Of a stretch of DNA of 64,000 nt, positions 1-10,735 are shown in pieces (the stretch's first letter is position 1; each line of letters starts with the position of its first letter). Under the pieces are notes generated by a model. The model did no database searches and was not told where the DNA came from. It saw only the letters and a program-made list of their open reading frames with translations. The stretch comes from a sulfur-oxidizing endosymbiont of Gigantopelta aegis (GTDB lineage: Bacteria; Pseudomonadota; Gammaproteobacteria; GRL18). Location: positions 769,001 to 833,000 of the forward strand of contig NZ_JAEHGE010000001.1 in assembly GCF_016097415.1 (NCBI RefSeq), written 5' to 3'. Made by a program: the position numbers and the translations under genes.

Positions 1-1484
1 TGTTTTTCTAATTGTTGCTCAATGCGATCCAGCGTTTTACTCTGATAATTAATGCGCAACTTACCTTGCCGTGCTTGTTGTACGACATCGAACACATGAT
101 TAGGAAACTCAGGTAATTGCTCAATCCACAAGGGCGCATTATGTTTAATTTTTTTGCTGAAGGAGCGAAAACCGAGTTGTTCCTTCATCCAGTTTTCTAA
201 ATAAGGCTTGGCCGTGTCCCAGAGATCCAATTCAGGATAAAGCTGGCGGCCTAGGCCTTCAATGTTTAATAAAGTTTTTTGCAATAACACTAATTGTGGT
301 TGTACTTCCATATTAAAGCGGCGGGCTGTTTGAAACAAGCGCAGGAGTAATTGGCCAAAAGAAATTTCATGCAGCGGCTTTTCAAAAATAGGCTCACAGA
401 CAGAGCGAATAGCGGATTCAAAATCATCAATACGGGTGTCGGCAGGTACCCATCCGGATTGCACGTGTAGTTCGGCTACTCGATAATAATCACGATTAAA
501 AAAGGCCAGAAAATTTTCTGCCAGGTAGCGCTGATCATCGGTGCTCAGACTGCCCATAATACCAAAATCAATGGCGATGTATTGCCCGGAGTTGGACACA
601 AAAATATTGCCCGGATGCATATCGGCATGAAAGAAATTATCACGAAACACTTGGGTAAAAAAGATTTCCACGCCTATTTCGGCCAAGCGCTTAAAATCAA
701 TGTCCATGGCCTTGATATCAGCCATATTAGTGACCGGCATACCGTGGATACGCTCCATGACCATGACTTTCTTGCGGCAATGATCCCAGTCAACCTCGGG
801 AATATATAATAGCGGTGAGTCTTTAAAATTGCGTCTTAGCTGTGAGGTATTGGCTGCTTCACGCAGTAGATCCAATTCATCAATAATATTTTTATCAAAT
901 TCTTCCACCACCTCATGAGGACGCAGACGCTTGCCCTCTGACCAGAATTGTTCGACCTTATCAGCAATGACATAGAGCAAGGCCAGATCGCGGCGGATGA
1001 CTTTTTCAATATCCGGTCGAACAACTTTCACCACCATTTCACGGCCATCGAGCAAAGTGGCCTTGTGTACCTGAGCGATAGAGGCAGAGGCTAAAGGCAC
1101 CGGATCGAATTCCTGAAAGATTTGATCGAGAGGTAGTTTAAAGGAGCTTTCTATAATCGCTATGGCTTTGTCACTGGAAAAAGGTGGCACTTGATCCTGT
1201 AGTTTGGCCAGTTCATCAGCGAGATCATCAGGGAGTAAATCTCTGCGGGTGGAGAGTATTTGGCCAAATTTAACAAAAATGGGCCCTAAATCTTCCAGTG
1301 CCATACGAATGCGTTCACCGCGTGGGCGGCGAGTACGATGGCGTAACCAAAATGAGGGGGACAGGAAGCGTACTAAGCGTAACGGTCTGAATAAATGGGT
1401 ATTGAGTACTAGCTCATCCAAACCATGACGGAGTAAGACGCGCGAGATAAAGAGCAGGTGGAAAAAATGGCTGATACTTTTCAC
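1..1484 (-). CDS. ubiB: UbiB, atypical kinase for ubiquinone biosynthesis (3' end outside the window)
   Basis: Member of the ABC1/ADCK/UbiB kinase-like family, a membrane-associated protein needed for aerobic ubiquinone biosynthesis. About 495 codons are visible; the family is about 540, so the C-terminal tail lies beyond base 1. Read on the minus strand, I see the family's N-terminal KFGQ motif (residues [15 protein letters not shown]), and later the catalytic-loop-like [10 protein letters not shown] followed by IDFGIMG, the UbiB equivalents of the kinase catalytic and metal-binding loops. The GTG start at 1484 overlaps the ubiJ stop (GTGA overlap), so the two genes are probably translationally coupled. 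Gene order ubiE-ubiJ-ubiB is the usual gammaproteobacterial operon. I read the last ~200 codons without a break. Confidence 0.93.
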   Translation of the reverse strand, partial: MKSISHFFHLLFISRVLLRHGLDELVLNTHLFRPLRLVRFLSPSFWLRHRTRRPRGERIRMALEDLGPIFVKFGQILSTRRDLLPDDLADELAKLQDQVPPFSSDKAIAIIESSFKLPLDQIFQEFDPVPLASASIAQVHKATLLDGREMVVKVVRPDIEKVIRRDLALLYVIADKVEQFWSEGKRLRPHEVVEEFDKNIIDELDLLREAANTSQLRRNFKDSPLLYIPEVDWDHCRKKVMVMERIHGMPVTNMADIKAMDIDFKRLAEIGVEIFFTQVFRDNFFHADMHPGNIFVSNSGQYIAIDFGIMGSLSTDDQRYLAENFLAFFNRDYYRVAELHVQSGWVPADTRIDDFESAIRSVCEPIFEKPLHEISFGQLLLRLFQTARRFNMEVQPQLVLLQKTLLNIEGLGRQLYPELDLWDTAKPYLENWMKEQLGFRSFSKKIKHNAPLWIEQLPEFPNHVFDVVQQARQGKLRINYQSKTLDRIEQQLEK

Positions 1485-2146
1485 TCTGCGGACTTCTTAT
1501 TTTCAAGGGTTTGCAATAAACGGCTTAGTCGAGCTTCGGCACGTTCGACATCGTTACGTAAGCGATCAATTTGCTCATTAAAATGATGAATTTCAGGGCC
1601 GGAGGCAATATCACGGGACTCGTATTGAACATATTCACCGACATCCAGTGTCATGGTGTTCAAGGTGTTTTTTCCCCAACCGAGAAAACCACGCGCCAAA
1701 TTTCCCAATGAATGGGCAATGACATCGCCGGTAATATGGGATAAATGTTCTTCCCAATCAATATCCAATTGTTTGAATAAGGCCTGGAAGTGCTGCCCCA
1801 GAGCAATGTCACCACTGATGCTGATATCACCCTTAAAGACCGCAGCCGTTTTGGACTTTTCATCGCCCATGGCCATCTGGCTAAAAGCCATGAGAGAACC
1901 ACTGATCACCGTATCCGCTTCACCGGCATAGTGACTAATAATTTGGATACCTTGTTGATCGGGGAGAAAATAGAGTGTTTGCTTCATATCAGTGATATGA
2001 AAAGCAATAATGCGTCCCTTAAAATGTGCCAGGCGAGCAAATGTTTCAGGATCCATAGCAAATAGCTGGTTTAAACCCGCTTCCATTGCGCCCAATAAAG
2101 GGATCAGTAAAGGATTAATGTCATCAATGTGTTGTGTTTGTTGCAA
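1481..2146 (-). CDS. ubiJ: UbiJ, ubiquinone biosynthesis accessory factor (SCP2 domain)
   Basis: 221 aa, the usual size. An N-terminal SCP2-type lipid-binding fold (about residues 15-120; it includes the stretch [13 protein letters not shown]) is followed by a helical region and a C-terminal coiled coil (about residues 180-215, rich in R/E/L). UbiJ binds ubiquinone intermediates and helps organise the Ubi complex in the cytosol. It sits between ubiE and ubiB, as in Escherichia coli, and overlaps ubiB by four bases. The start appears to be TTG at 2146; no ATG lies nearby in frame and the ribosome site is weak, so the exact start is uncertain. Confidence 0.88.
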   Translation of the reverse strand: MQQTQHIDDINPLLIPLLGAMEAGLNQLFAMDPETFARLAHFKGRIIAFHITDMKQTLYFLPDQQGIQIISHYAGEADTVISGSLMAFSQMAMGDEKSKTAAVFKGDISISGDIALGQHFQALFKQLDIDWEEHLSHITGDVIAHSLGNLARGFLGWGKNTLNTMTLDVGEYVQYESRDIASGPEIHHFNEQIDRLRNDVERAEARLSRLLQTLENKKSAE

Positions 2147-2197
2147 AATTTAAACCCACTCTCCAAAGCCTGAACTTCAAACTAAATACTTACTAGC

Positions 2198-2959
2198 TTA
2201 AAACTTAAAGCCACGATGCAGGGCAACAATGCCCCCGGTCAGATTGCTATAATCACAACGCTCAAATCCGGCATTGCCCATCATGTCTTTCAGAGTTTCC
2301 TGATCAGGATGCATACGAATAGATTCCGCTAAATAGCGATAACTTTCCGCATCATTGGCAATTAGTTTGCCCATAAAAGGTAAGATATTGAAGGAATAAA
2401 AATCGTATAAGGGACTCAGTCCTGGTGCAGTCGGCTTGGAAAACTCCAAAATCAGCAGACGACCACCGGGCTTTAATACCCGAAACATAGAGGCGAGCGC
2501 GGCATCTTTATCGGTGACATTACGCAGGCCAAAGGCTATGGTAATGCAGTCAAAACTATTGTCTGGAAAAGGCAGACACTCGGCATTGGCCTGTACATAC
2601 TCAACATTACCAACGATGCCCTTGTCCAATAAACGAGCACGACCGACTTTGAGCATAGAATCATTGATATCACTCAGAATGACCTGACCACTTTCGCCCA
2701 CCATTTTGGAAAACTTAATGGTTAAATCACCCGTACCACCGGCGAGATCCAGCACCTGATGGCCACGGCGCACACCACTTTTTTCGATAGTCAGACGCTT
2801 CCAGATACGATGCACACCCATAGACATGACATCATTCATCATGTCGTATTTACTGGCAACTGAGTGAAAGACTTCGGCTACTTTTTCGACTTTATCACCG
2901 GTTTTAACGGTTTTATAGCCAAAATGCGTGGTTTCGTCACTGTGGTTCTGGTTTTCCAT
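2198..2959 (-). CDS. ubiE: UbiE, ubiquinone/menaquinone C-methyltransferase
   Basis: SAM-dependent class I methyltransferase acting on the demethoxy-quinol ring in ubiquinone synthesis. The SAM-binding glycine motif [12 protein letters not shown] is clear, followed by [10 protein letters not shown] (acidic residue for the ribose) and the family motif [12 protein letters not shown]; the C-terminus HRGFKF is typical of UbiE. The frame stays open upstream to 3013, but I place the start at the ATG at 2959 because an AGGA ribosome site lies six bases upstream and the next residues, [17 protein letters not shown], match the usual UbiE N-terminus. That gives 253 aa, a normal length. First gene of ubiE-ubiJ-ubiB. 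Confidence 0.95.
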   Translation of the reverse strand: MENQNHSDETTHFGYKTVKTGDKVEKVAEVFHSVASKYDMMNDVMSMGVHRIWKRLTIEKSGVRRGHQVLDLAGGTGDLTIKFSKMVGESGQVILSDINDSMLKVGRARLLDKGIVGNVEYVQANAECLPFPDNSFDCITIAFGLRNVTDKDAALASMFRVLKPGGRLLILEFSKPTAPGLSPLYDFYSFNILPFMGKLIANDAESYRYLAESIRMHPDQETLKDMMGNAGFERCDYSNLTGGIVALHRGFKF

Positions 2960-3215
2960 ACGGTTCCTGCTTATAAAGGCATGCTTCAATAAAAACTGAA
3001 TATTATGTGACAATTATACGCTCAATGCGAAAAAAAATCACTTTGATGTTTCTATTCTCAGCAAAACTCGGTGAAGTAACTTATTCTTATGAATTAAGCT
3101 GAAAACAGCATTTTTTGTTTGCCTGATGCTTTTTAAAAATTTTTTTGTTCTTTCTTTCTAAATAGCAGGCACGGGAGATGCTGCGTTTAATCGACGCATT
3201 TTCCCTAAAATAGGT

Positions 3216-4544
3216 TTATTTTCTTATTTTTACAGGTCTCATCTCCTCATAATCGTCTCTGTACAATAAAAAATCCATTAAATGTTCCCAGGAGTCCATC
3301 ACAAAAAAGGTAATAACCCCTCTGAACTTTTCCCACATTAATTTTTTAGAGCCAAACTTTTTACGACAAGCTTGATAAGTCCCATCGGTTAATTCAAAAA
3401 TTTGATGGAAATAAAAAGCCAGCAAGGTTAACAGATACATATTAAAGCTCAGGTGCTTCTTCCCATGACCATAATTATGCTCAATGTGATAGCCTTGGTT
3501 CTTTAATGTGTTGAAACATTCGTTTTCTATTTTCCAACGACATCGACCCGCCTGGGTCATTGTTTGAATATTATGTTCACTGATCTTTATGTCGGTGACC
3601 CAGCTATTTCGGTAGATAATTTTCCCTGCGGTATTGGTGAGGGTATATTCAAAAAAGTTAACTTCAATGGCATTTTCTTCGCCATGTAAAGGGACATTAT
3701 TTTTCCATCGATAATGATGTTGGTGCCCTTTTTCGTCAATCCAGTCCATTGATGGGAGTTCAGAAAATGCTTCAAGCCATTCAAATAAATATGTGTGATC
3801 ACCAGGTTTGGCAACCAATAAATAATGCATCATTTCTTCAATTACATCTTCTATCATAGGTTGATGTGACATCAAACCATCACCACAAATCATAAATCCT
3901 TGTCTTGGATGTGCTTTTTTTAGATTGGCTATAAAACGTTTGGCTGCATTACTTTCACAATCCTGTTTTTTTGTACCATCCGTATTTTGTATTGCTTCAG
4001 GCATGACAGGGAGCACTTGTTTTTTATCGGGGTGCATAATGGCACCTTGTAAAACAGCATGACTGTAGGTTATTTCACCCGTTCTATGTTCTTTATGAAG
4101 ACAACAGTCACAATGGATTTGCTTAGAGGAATAATATTGCGTGCCATCAATAACACAAAGCAATGTGTTGGGTAATATGGCATACTCTTCAAGATGCTTA
4201 TGTCGTCTGAGTCGTTCAAATAAATCTTTAAATGCAGGTGCAAATGTTTTAGAGGGTATGAGATCCAAAATATCTCTTAGTTGACTATTTTTAGGAATTT
4301 TTTCAACATTAAAAAGAGTGCGTAAATTATTTTGATTCTGTTCCTCTTCCATCTGTTTCTGAAATTCACTTAAAGAGGGATCTTGAAAATACATGCAGGC
4401 AAAAGCACTCATAAGCACATCATGTTGACTGTAATCACACTTTCCTTGTACTCGGCTATCTTTGATTGCATGAAAGTGCAGTGAGATGGCCTGTTTCAGG
4501 GCAGAAAAACTTAAATGTTTTTTTTGCTGACTTAAAGAGGCCAA
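3216..4544 (-). CDS. DDE transposase of the IS4-like element (copy A)
   Basis: 442 aa, intact. Residues consistent with an RNase-H-like DDE transposase are visible: first Asp in LLCVIDGTQYY, second in MICGDGLMSHQP, and the C-terminal R-E-K block RCRWKIENECFNTLKNQGY, the IS4-superfamily arrangement. A cysteine/histidine cluster (IHCDCCLHKEH) follows the first Asp. The same protein in copy B is broken by small indels, so this copy is the likely source of activity. I cannot assign the exact IS group without a database. Confidence 0.85.
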   Translation of the reverse strand: MASLSQQKKHLSFSALKQAISLHFHAIKDSRVQGKCDYSQHDVLMSAFACMYFQDPSLSEFQKQMEEEQNQNNLRTLFNVEKIPKNSQLRDILDLIPSKTFAPAFKDLFERLRRHKHLEEYAILPNTLLCVIDGTQYYSSKQIHCDCCLHKEHRTGEITYSHAVLQGAIMHPDKKQVLPVMPEAIQNTDGTKKQDCESNAAKRFIANLKKAHPRQGFMICGDGLMSHQPMIEDVIEEMMHYLLVAKPGDHTYLFEWLEAFSELPSMDWIDEKGHQHHYRWKNNVPLHGEENAIEVNFFEYTLTNTAGKIIYRNSWVTDIKISEHNIQTMTQAGRCRWKIENECFNTLKNQGYHIEHNYGHGKKHLSFNMYLLTLLAFYFHQIFELTDGTYQACRKKFGSKKLMWEKFRGVITFFVMDSWEHLMDFLLYRDDYEEMRPVKIRK

Positions 4545-4610
4545 AATTCACAGTACCAAGCATATAAAAGGGAAATATTTTTTAACATGAAGTCATTCAA
4601 CCAATTGAAA

Positions 4611-4632
4611 AACAAGAGTTTGATCTCTTGTT
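4611..4632 (-). terminator. Hairpin upstream of the IS4-like transposase, terminator-like on the minus strand
   Basis: AACAAGAG and CTCTTGTT form a perfect 8-bp stem with a six-base loop. Read on the minus strand, the stem is followed by further T residues. It lies between the IS end and the transposase start, where it could stop outside transcription from entering the transposase gene, a known strategy of IS elements. The same hairpin is present in copy B (37951-37972). Confidence 0.5.
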
Positions 4633-4756
4633 TCTCAAAATGCAAGCTTTTTATTCGATTTTTTTAATTTTGCTAAAGTTACTGCGAAAAGTTTTTTTAT
4701 TTCTGCTTGGTAAGCACCACTACAACTCAATTGTTCATCTCAGCGAGAATTGCTGA

Positions 4757-5406
4757 TGGGATATCACTTATTTATATTCGAAGGTGAAAGGTCGTTATTT
4801 TTATCTGTATCTTTTTATGGATATTTTTAGCAGAAAGATCGTTGGTTGGGAAGTTCATGATCATGAATCATCAGAGCTGGCCGCAGGGGTTTTACGTAAA
4901 CAAAATTTGCAGAGCAGCTACCTCCAGGACATGAAGTGATCCTGCATTCTGATAACGGCAGTCCTATGAAAGGAGCTACTATGCTGGCTACTATGCAAAA
5001 ATTGGGTGTCGTGCCGTCATTTAGTCGGCCATCGGTCAGCAATGACAATCCCTATTCAGAGTCTCTGTTTAAGACCTTGAAATATACACCTGTGTATCCC
5101 ACCAAGCCATTTGATAGTTTAGAAGATGCACGAGAATGGGTACATCAGTTTGCCCAGTGGTACAACACGAAACATCGTCACAGTGCCTTGAAATACGTCA
5201 CCCCTGTACAACGGCATACCGGAAAGGACATAGCCCTTCTGGAGCTGCGCAGAGAGTTATATGAAGCAGCAAAAAGAAGCAACCCTGAGCGGTGGTCTGG
5301 CAAAACCAGAGACTGGACGCACAACCCAGTTGTCAAGCTGAATCCGGTCAATGAAGCTAATGTAAATACAAAGAAAAAGGATGAGGATGAGCAAAAAGCG
5401 GCATAA
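4757..5406 (+). pseudogene. IS3-family transposase OrfB remnant (element X), 5' part missing and frameshifted
   Basis: Right after the IS4-like copy the frame reads WDITYLYSKVKGRYFYLYLF, typical of the first catalytic Asp region of IS3 OrfB. A frameshift near 4930 moves the reading to the frame containing ILHSDNGSPMKGATML and SNDNPYSESLFKTLKY (second Asp and the Glu). The C-terminus, with WYNTKHRHSALKYVTP, is intact. The N-terminal third and all of orfA are absent. This transposase belongs to a different IS3 subgroup from element Y (compare HSDNGSPM with HTDRGSQY). The stop at 5404-5406 is followed by the structured module at 5414-5536. Confidence 0.8.
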
Positions 5407-5413
5407 ACCGCTT

Positions 5414-5536
5414 ATTACCCTTGACGGTCATCGTCTCCTCAGCCTGTACCGTGAGAGAATTATAACAGGATCATTACCCTTGTGAAAATACCTTGGGTGA
5501 ATGGGACGGCTCTATCGTCCCAGAGGGCAAAGCCCT
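5414..5536 (+). ncRNA. Candidate structured RNA module downstream of the IS3-X transposase
   Basis: A 123-nt noncoding segment that matches, without gaps and with 12 mismatches by eye, the segment downstream of the IS3-Y transposase (8759-8881, 48432-48554). Predicted stems: ACGGT/ACCGT (5424-5428 with 5448-5452), GGGACG/CGTCCC (5503-5508 with 5516-5521) and AGGGC/GCCCT (5524-5528 with 5532-5536). In stems 1 and 2 the differences from element Y fall on paired positions and preserve pairing. ATTACCCTTG occurs twice (5414-5423, 5473-5482). Function unknown; transcription is not shown by the sequence. Confidence 0.5.
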
Positions 5537-5558
5537 TGTTCTTTAGAATAATAATATT

Positions 5559-5834
5559 TTAGGAAAAGGCGACAACTTGCTTGACACCTACCGGTAGTGT
5601 GAAGGGCCAAACAGGAATAAAAAGACCTAAAGCTAAAAATATAACGGTTCTGAATTTAAACGTATTTTGTTGCTCCACATCCCTTAGTTGTTGTTTTTCA
5701 AGTTTCAGTCTGGCAGCTATTTCTTCGTCTTTTATTTTGTTTTTATCATCTAATGTTTTACATTCAGAACATAAGTCTAAAGGCTTTCCATCCCAACCAG
5801 AGTCTGTTTTTATCCCACACATTGTACACGACAT
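5559..5834 (-). CDS. Small zinc-ribbon membrane protein, unknown function
   Basis: 91 aa from an ATG at 5834 (the frame continues upstream to 5906, but this Met begins the recognisable zinc ribbon). It has two CxxC pairs (CTMC and CSEC) near the N-terminus, a charged helix (about residues 30-60), then one hydrophobic segment (VIFLALGLFIPVWPF). The C-terminus stops soon after that segment, next to the IS3-X tail, so the protein may be truncated. I do not recognise the family. It stands alone among IS remnants. Confidence 0.45.
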   Translation of the reverse strand: MSCTMCGIKTDSGWDGKPLDLCSECKTLDDKNKIKDEEIAARLKLEKQQLRDVEQQNTFKFRTVIFLALGLFIPVWPFTLPVGVKQVVAFS

Positions 5835-5924
5835 ATTTATCTTCCTTGATAATGAATTATTGGGGAGATTGTGGTCACCCATTATTTGAATATAAAATGA
5901 TTTCAAAAAGTGGGTATCCTTGAA

Positions 5925-6063
5925 CCATGTTCAAAGCCTCAAGGGCTACTTTTGCTTTAATTTGTTGTTGAATGTTTTTCTTTTTGTGCTCATTTTTTTG
6001 TTCCCCGTTAGGTTAGCTCTTATATCTTAACCTATTGTCCAGTTTTTCGGGGGCACTATACCA
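5925..6063 (-). mobile_element. Left-end remnant of another IS3-family element
   Basis: Read on the minus strand, this begins with TGGTATAGTGCCCCCGAA followed by AACTGGACA, the classic IS3-family left terminus. A leader follows and then a degraded orfA start encoding IKAKVALEAL, a typical IS3 OrfA N-terminal motif, reached only after a frameshift. The rest of the element is gone. It could be the lost left part of element X after inversion, but that cannot be shown here. Confidence 0.55.
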
Positions 6064-6449
6064 CCTGAAAATACAGGTTTCAAGCCATTATTTGTATCAA
6101 AAAACTGTTTTTAGTTTAGCAGATTTTCTTAATTGATCAAAATAACGGCTTTTGATCAAATATTGCTTTTCAACCTTAATGTAATGGTTTCATGGACAGT
6201 TATACCATTTTATTGAAAGAATAACTTTCTGAAATTCGATATTTTCAGTTGCTGCTTTTTGAGCTTGTATTAACTCGAAATAACACGGTGACCTGCCGTT
6301 AAGGGACGATAAGACTAATTGTTGTCATCCGTTTAAATTATTTTTCAAGCTTAACTGATGGTGTGGTCAGGAGTGATGTATAATATTCGCTTAGGTAGAA
6401 TTTCTGCTACAATTGGCTTTTATTTAACTGTGATTCTTAGTCCCTATTG
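6064..6449 (+). promoter_or_regulatory. Non-coding region upstream of mksF, with a -10-like box
   Basis: I see no gene in these 386 bases. A TATAAT hexamer sits at 6379-6384, about 65 bases before the mksF start, but no convincing -35 box is spaced correctly. The mksF ATG at 6450 lacks a strong ribosome site. The region probably holds the promoter of the condensin operon; this is inferred from position only. Confidence 0.3.
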
Positions 6450-6489
6450 ATGTTTTTTTCTGAACAACGCCAACAATTCTTCAAGCCTC

Positions 6490-7015
6490 TGATGTCGTTT
6501 TACAAAACAAACCGGCTTTTTTCATTAATCGACCAATTCTCCGGCGGCTTATATGAACGCCTTTTTCAGCCAGTTTTCTTTTAAGACGACGGGTTCCATA
6601 AGTCTTGCGACTGTCTTCAAACAGTTTTTTAGCTGCTCAGTAAGCGCTTCATTTTCTTTCTCTCTATCCGTTTTAGGAGAGCTAACCCAATCATAATAGC
6701 AACTACGGAAACATCCATAAAACGGCACAGAATCGTTACCGGGTAATCTTTAGCCTGATCAGTTATCCATGCGTACTTCACAAAGTTTCCCTTGCAAAGT
6801 ACGCTGTGGCCTTTTTTAATAAATCACGCTCCTGAATCACTTTTGCCAATTCTTTTTTCAGACGTTTTACTTCATCATAAATGTGTTCATCACTTCTATT
6901 GGCTACCGTCTTCACCGGTTTGGAATATTTACTGATCCAGGTATGTAGAGTATTTACATTAACACCTAGCTCCCTGGCAGTCTGAGAAACGGGTCGGTTA
7001 AGTATAGCCACATTA
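6490..7015 (-). mobile_element. IS3-Y, internally deleted copy inserted in mksF
   Basis: Flanked by CTC at 6487-6489 and 7016-7018. On the plus strand the left side keeps only the terminal TGATGT of the right inverted repeat, then jumps into orfB. The other end keeps about 20 bases of the left inverted repeat, then jumps into orfA. Thus two internal deletions have removed most of orfB, the structured tail and the start of orfA. The remaining orfA part encodes the HTH segment ending [17 protein letters not shown], the only copy here with an A6G run at the frameshift site. Confidence 0.85.
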
Positions 7016-7550
7016 CTCTGACCAGCAAGTACCGTGAACAGGTGGTTGAGTGCCTGCGTCTGCTTTATGAGCGCCTCTATAGTGCCAATGCGGACTATGG
7101 TGAATCCTTGCGCCGTAACCAACTGATTGAAATCTTTGAGGAAGCTTTGGCGCGTGCGCCCGTCTTAGAGCAAGAAGCAGAACAATCCGTAGAAAATGAG
7201 CAGGAATCTAGTGCCCCTCGTTTTAAAAATACCCGTGAGCAAGCTAGTTGGATCTTGAATTTGCTAGTGGATAATGGCTGGATTGAAAAACAGGTGGATC
7301 AGGTTACTTTTCAGTCCACCTATCCCTTTAGTCGCATGGGGCGCTTGTTTACTCAGCCCTTGGTCGAAGCCAATCATACCAAAGTGCGTACCCGACATCG
7401 TAATACCCGTAATACTCTCAATGCACTGGAGGCTTTTCTTAGTCGTGGTGAAGTGCATGATTTGCTTGATGCTCATGAATACTCTAATGTGGCTATACTT
7501 AACCGGACACACAACTTAAAATAACTAAAAGATAAAAAGTGTGACCTAAA

Positions 7551-7848
7551 ATGAATGATCAAACAAAAAAACCGAATAAAAGCTATACATCAGAATTTAA
7601 AGAATCAGCTGTCAAATTAGCTAATGAGACGGATCAACCCGTTTCTCAGACTGCCAGGGAGCTAGGTGTTAATGTAAATACTCTACATACCTGGATCAGT
7701 AAATATTCCAAACCGGTGAAGACGGTAGCCAATAGAAGTGATGAACACATTTATGATGAAGTAAAACGTCTGAAAAAAGAATTGGCAAAAGTGATTCAGG
7801 AGCGTGATTTATTAAAAAGGCCACAGCGTACTTTGCAAGGGAAACTTT

Positions 7849-7871
<23 letters not shown>
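7551..7871 (+). CDS. IS3-Y OrfA, helix-turn-helix protein (copy 1)
   Basis: 106 aa. HTH_Tnp_1-type N-terminus (SEFKESAVKLANE, then VSQTARELGVNVNTLHTWISKY) and a C-terminal leucine-zipper-like helix (DEVKRLKKELAKVIQERDLL), as in IS3 OrfA. At the usual programmed -1 frameshift site this copy has an A5G run, while the deleted copy in 6490-7015 has A6G and ends [10 protein letters not shown]. So the C-terminal RPQRTLQ tail here is probably due to a one-base loss. Confidence 0.8.
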
Positions 7872-8714
<843 letters not shown>

Positions 8715-8758
8715 ATCGATTGATTGAAGAGGGGTAAAAGGCGACATAAATGCCGCCC

Positions 8759-8881
8759 ATTACCGTTGACGGCCATCGGCTCCTCAGCCTGTGCCGTGAA
8801 GATATTGTAACAGGATCATTACCGTTGTGAAAATACCTTGGGTGAATGGAACGGCTCTATCGTTCCAGAGGGCAAAGCCCT
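8759..8881 (+). ncRNA. Candidate structured RNA module downstream of IS3-Y OrfB (copy 1)
   Basis: Same 123-nt module as at 5414-5536, in a different IS3 subgroup. Stems: ACGGC/GCCGT (8769-8773 with 8793-8797), GGAACG/CGTTCC (8848-8853 with 8861-8866) and AGGGC/GCCCT (8869-8873 with 8877-8881). Compared with element X, stem 1 changes T-A to C-G and stem 2 changes G-C to A-T. The direct repeat is ATTACCGTTG at 8759-8768 and 8818-8827, both units differing from X at the same base. Function unknown. Confidence 0.5.
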
Positions 8882-10025
8882 TTCTCTTCATCTGTTTAAA
8901 AAGTTAACATGAGAAACTAAAATGATAGGAAATACAAAATGACAAAAATCACTTGAAACAGCCAAAAAAATATTTAGAAAACTGTCCGGAAAAGTGTTGA
9001 CACATCACTCTGAGCGGATTATTGCTGACTTTAGCGATGTGATTGCCGAATTAGAAGAGCGCAAACGCGAACTGGTGCGTGAAGTGGAAGCTCAAGTCTT
9101 GGTACAACAAGCATCGGAACACTTTTTTGACTTTATGGAAAAACGCTTTCAGCCGGATTTATCGATTCGTTTATCCGCTGATAGTGTTGAAAAACATCGC
9201 GATCAAATCAATCAGGTTATTGCTAAAATCCGTCGTAAACGCAAAGAATTCAAGGCTCAGGCTGAAAAGCGTTTGAGACAAGTTGCACCCGAGTTGCTCG
9301 ATGCCGATGATCAATCGGTGTTATGGACGATTCTTGATACCATTGAACTACGCATGCGCAAGGCCGCAGAAACCATGTTGCCGGCTCTTCGCCGTGCCTT
9401 ACAAAGTTTTACCAAACGGGCCGATATTATTATTCGCCAAATTGCTTATCTTGGTGGGCAAAACCAAAGTGACGTCCTAGCAGTTTGTGAGACATTAAAA
9501 AACCTAGATGATAAGGCAGTGCAGCAACGTTTAACACAAGCGGCAGAACAGATTTCACCACTGAGTTTACGCTTGCTGGATCCTCACCAGGTGGTGTTGA
9601 ATGAGCGCCGACAAAAGCGCATAGTGCAAACAGAATTAGCCGAAGACGAACCTCTGGATGAAAGTGCGCAACGTGACTTAGTGATTCAACAATTATTGGA
9701 TCAGGCTTTTTCCATTCGTAATAAGGATTTAAAAGATTATATGTTGCAAGCCATGCAACAGCATCAGCAAATTAACACCTCAGACTTGCCAGTGAAAAAT
9801 GCCGATGATTTATTAGCTATGGCGCATGCCATTGAGCTCGGTGCAGTCAACCAAATGAGCTCTGAATTTAGTTTTCATGTTGAGCCTTTGGGGAAGACTA
9901 ATAAAAATAGTTATTTTAAACAATTCGATGAATTTAGCATTGCCCTGAAACATCTGTCTCCAAAAGAGCTATCTCCCCAAAAAGTGTCTTCAGACAAAAT
10001 ACCAACCAATAAAGATGAACTTTAA

Positions 10026-10727
10026 ATGATCAGTGATTTATTTGCCGAACAATTAGAAAAAAAGAATTATAGTCTGGAAGAATTTTCTGAGCTACTGATT
10101 CGCCTATTGGATTATGGCGTATTATGTCGTGATGAAAGTCAGGTCGAAGAGCAACTCTATGACCGTTTTTTACAACTCAAAAATCTGGTGGAAGATTACC
10201 TGATTATGATCGGTATTCGTCTGCAACATGATGAACGTTTTCATTTTGTGCGCATTTATCCGCCGGGCTCACAAGTCCCCGGCTTGCCCGATGAAGTTGA
10301 TCAGCCTTTTAATAGTGGCTTTCGCCAACGTCTGTCACAAAGTGATGTTGCCGTTGTGTTAGTCCTACGTGCAGAGTATGACAAGTCTCTGCGTGAAGGC
10401 CAGATGGATGAAAATGGCTGTGTCATGATCGCTATGGAAGCCTTGAGCATCGGTATGCGTAATCTCTTGAATCGTAGCCTACCGGAAACCTTGACCGAAC
10501 GTAATCGCTTATTGGCGAGATTAAAACAATTGCGCTTGATTCATTTTAAAATGAGTGACGATGAAGAACAGGAAGACTATTGGTTGAAAATTCGCCCGAC
10601 AATTACTAGCTTTGTGAGTGAAGATGCCTTGGCTACTCTTTCTGGCGAAGGGATGTCTGAAGAGATGTCGGGCGAAACGAATACAACTAACGATGCTAAT
10701 ACAACTGTACCGCATGAGGCTGAATAG
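10026..10727 (+). CDS. mksE: MksE/JetB (DUF4194), winged-helix subunit of the SMC complex
   Basis: 233 aa. The ATG follows the mksF stop directly. Conserved JetB/MksE features: a first winged-helix region ([17 protein letters not shown]), the [20 protein letters not shown] segment, [21 protein letters not shown], and a C-terminal wing ([21 protein letters not shown]). MksE dimers bind the kleisin MksF and form the core of the ring with MksB. The acidic, Thr/Asn-rich tail (last 25 residues) is low in complexity. The gene is intact, but its partner mksF is broken, so complex assembly is doubtful. Confidence 0.88.
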   Translation: MISDLFAEQLEKKNYSLEEFSELLIRLLDYGVLCRDESQVEEQLYDRFLQLKNLVEDYLIMIGIRLQHDERFHFVRIYPPGSQVPGLPDEVDQPFNSGFRQRLSQSDVAVVLVLRAEYDKSLREGQMDENGCVMIAMEALSIGMRNLLNRSLPETLTERNRLLARLKQLRLIHFKMSDDEEQEDYWLKIRPTITSFVSEDALATLSGEGMSEEMSGETNTTNDANTTVPHEAE

Positions 10728-10735
10728 AAATATCT

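Larger units (their letters stand above)
3059..4755 (-). mobile_element. IS4-like insertion sequence, copy A (complete, intact transposase)
   Basis: Boundaries come from comparison with copy B at 36404-38095: the two are nearly identical between CAGCAAAACTCGGTG and CGAGAATTGCTG. The ends form imperfect inverted repeats (12 of 15 positions). Length is 1697 bp, five more than copy B. No target duplication is visible: left flank ends TGTTTCTATT, right flank begins ATGGGATAT. So at least one flank has been rearranged since insertion. The right flank runs directly into an IS3-type transposase remnant missing its 5' part, which suggests this copy inserted into, or recombined with, that element. Confidence 0.85.

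Noticed and set aside
5414..5536. Possible IscB/TnpB-type guide RNA (omega RNA) for the module
   Set aside because: No IscB, TnpB or IS200/IS605 gene is nearby; the module follows IS3 transposases in each case, and I could not match its stems to known omega RNA structure.
7042..7524. Independent small gene of 160 aa
   Set aside because: It is the middle exon of mksF; its last residues are IS sequence.
8994..10025. Independent 343-aa gene
   Set aside because: It is the 3' exon of mksF with a start codon supplied by the IS end; the rebuilt frame is continuous with the upstream exons.
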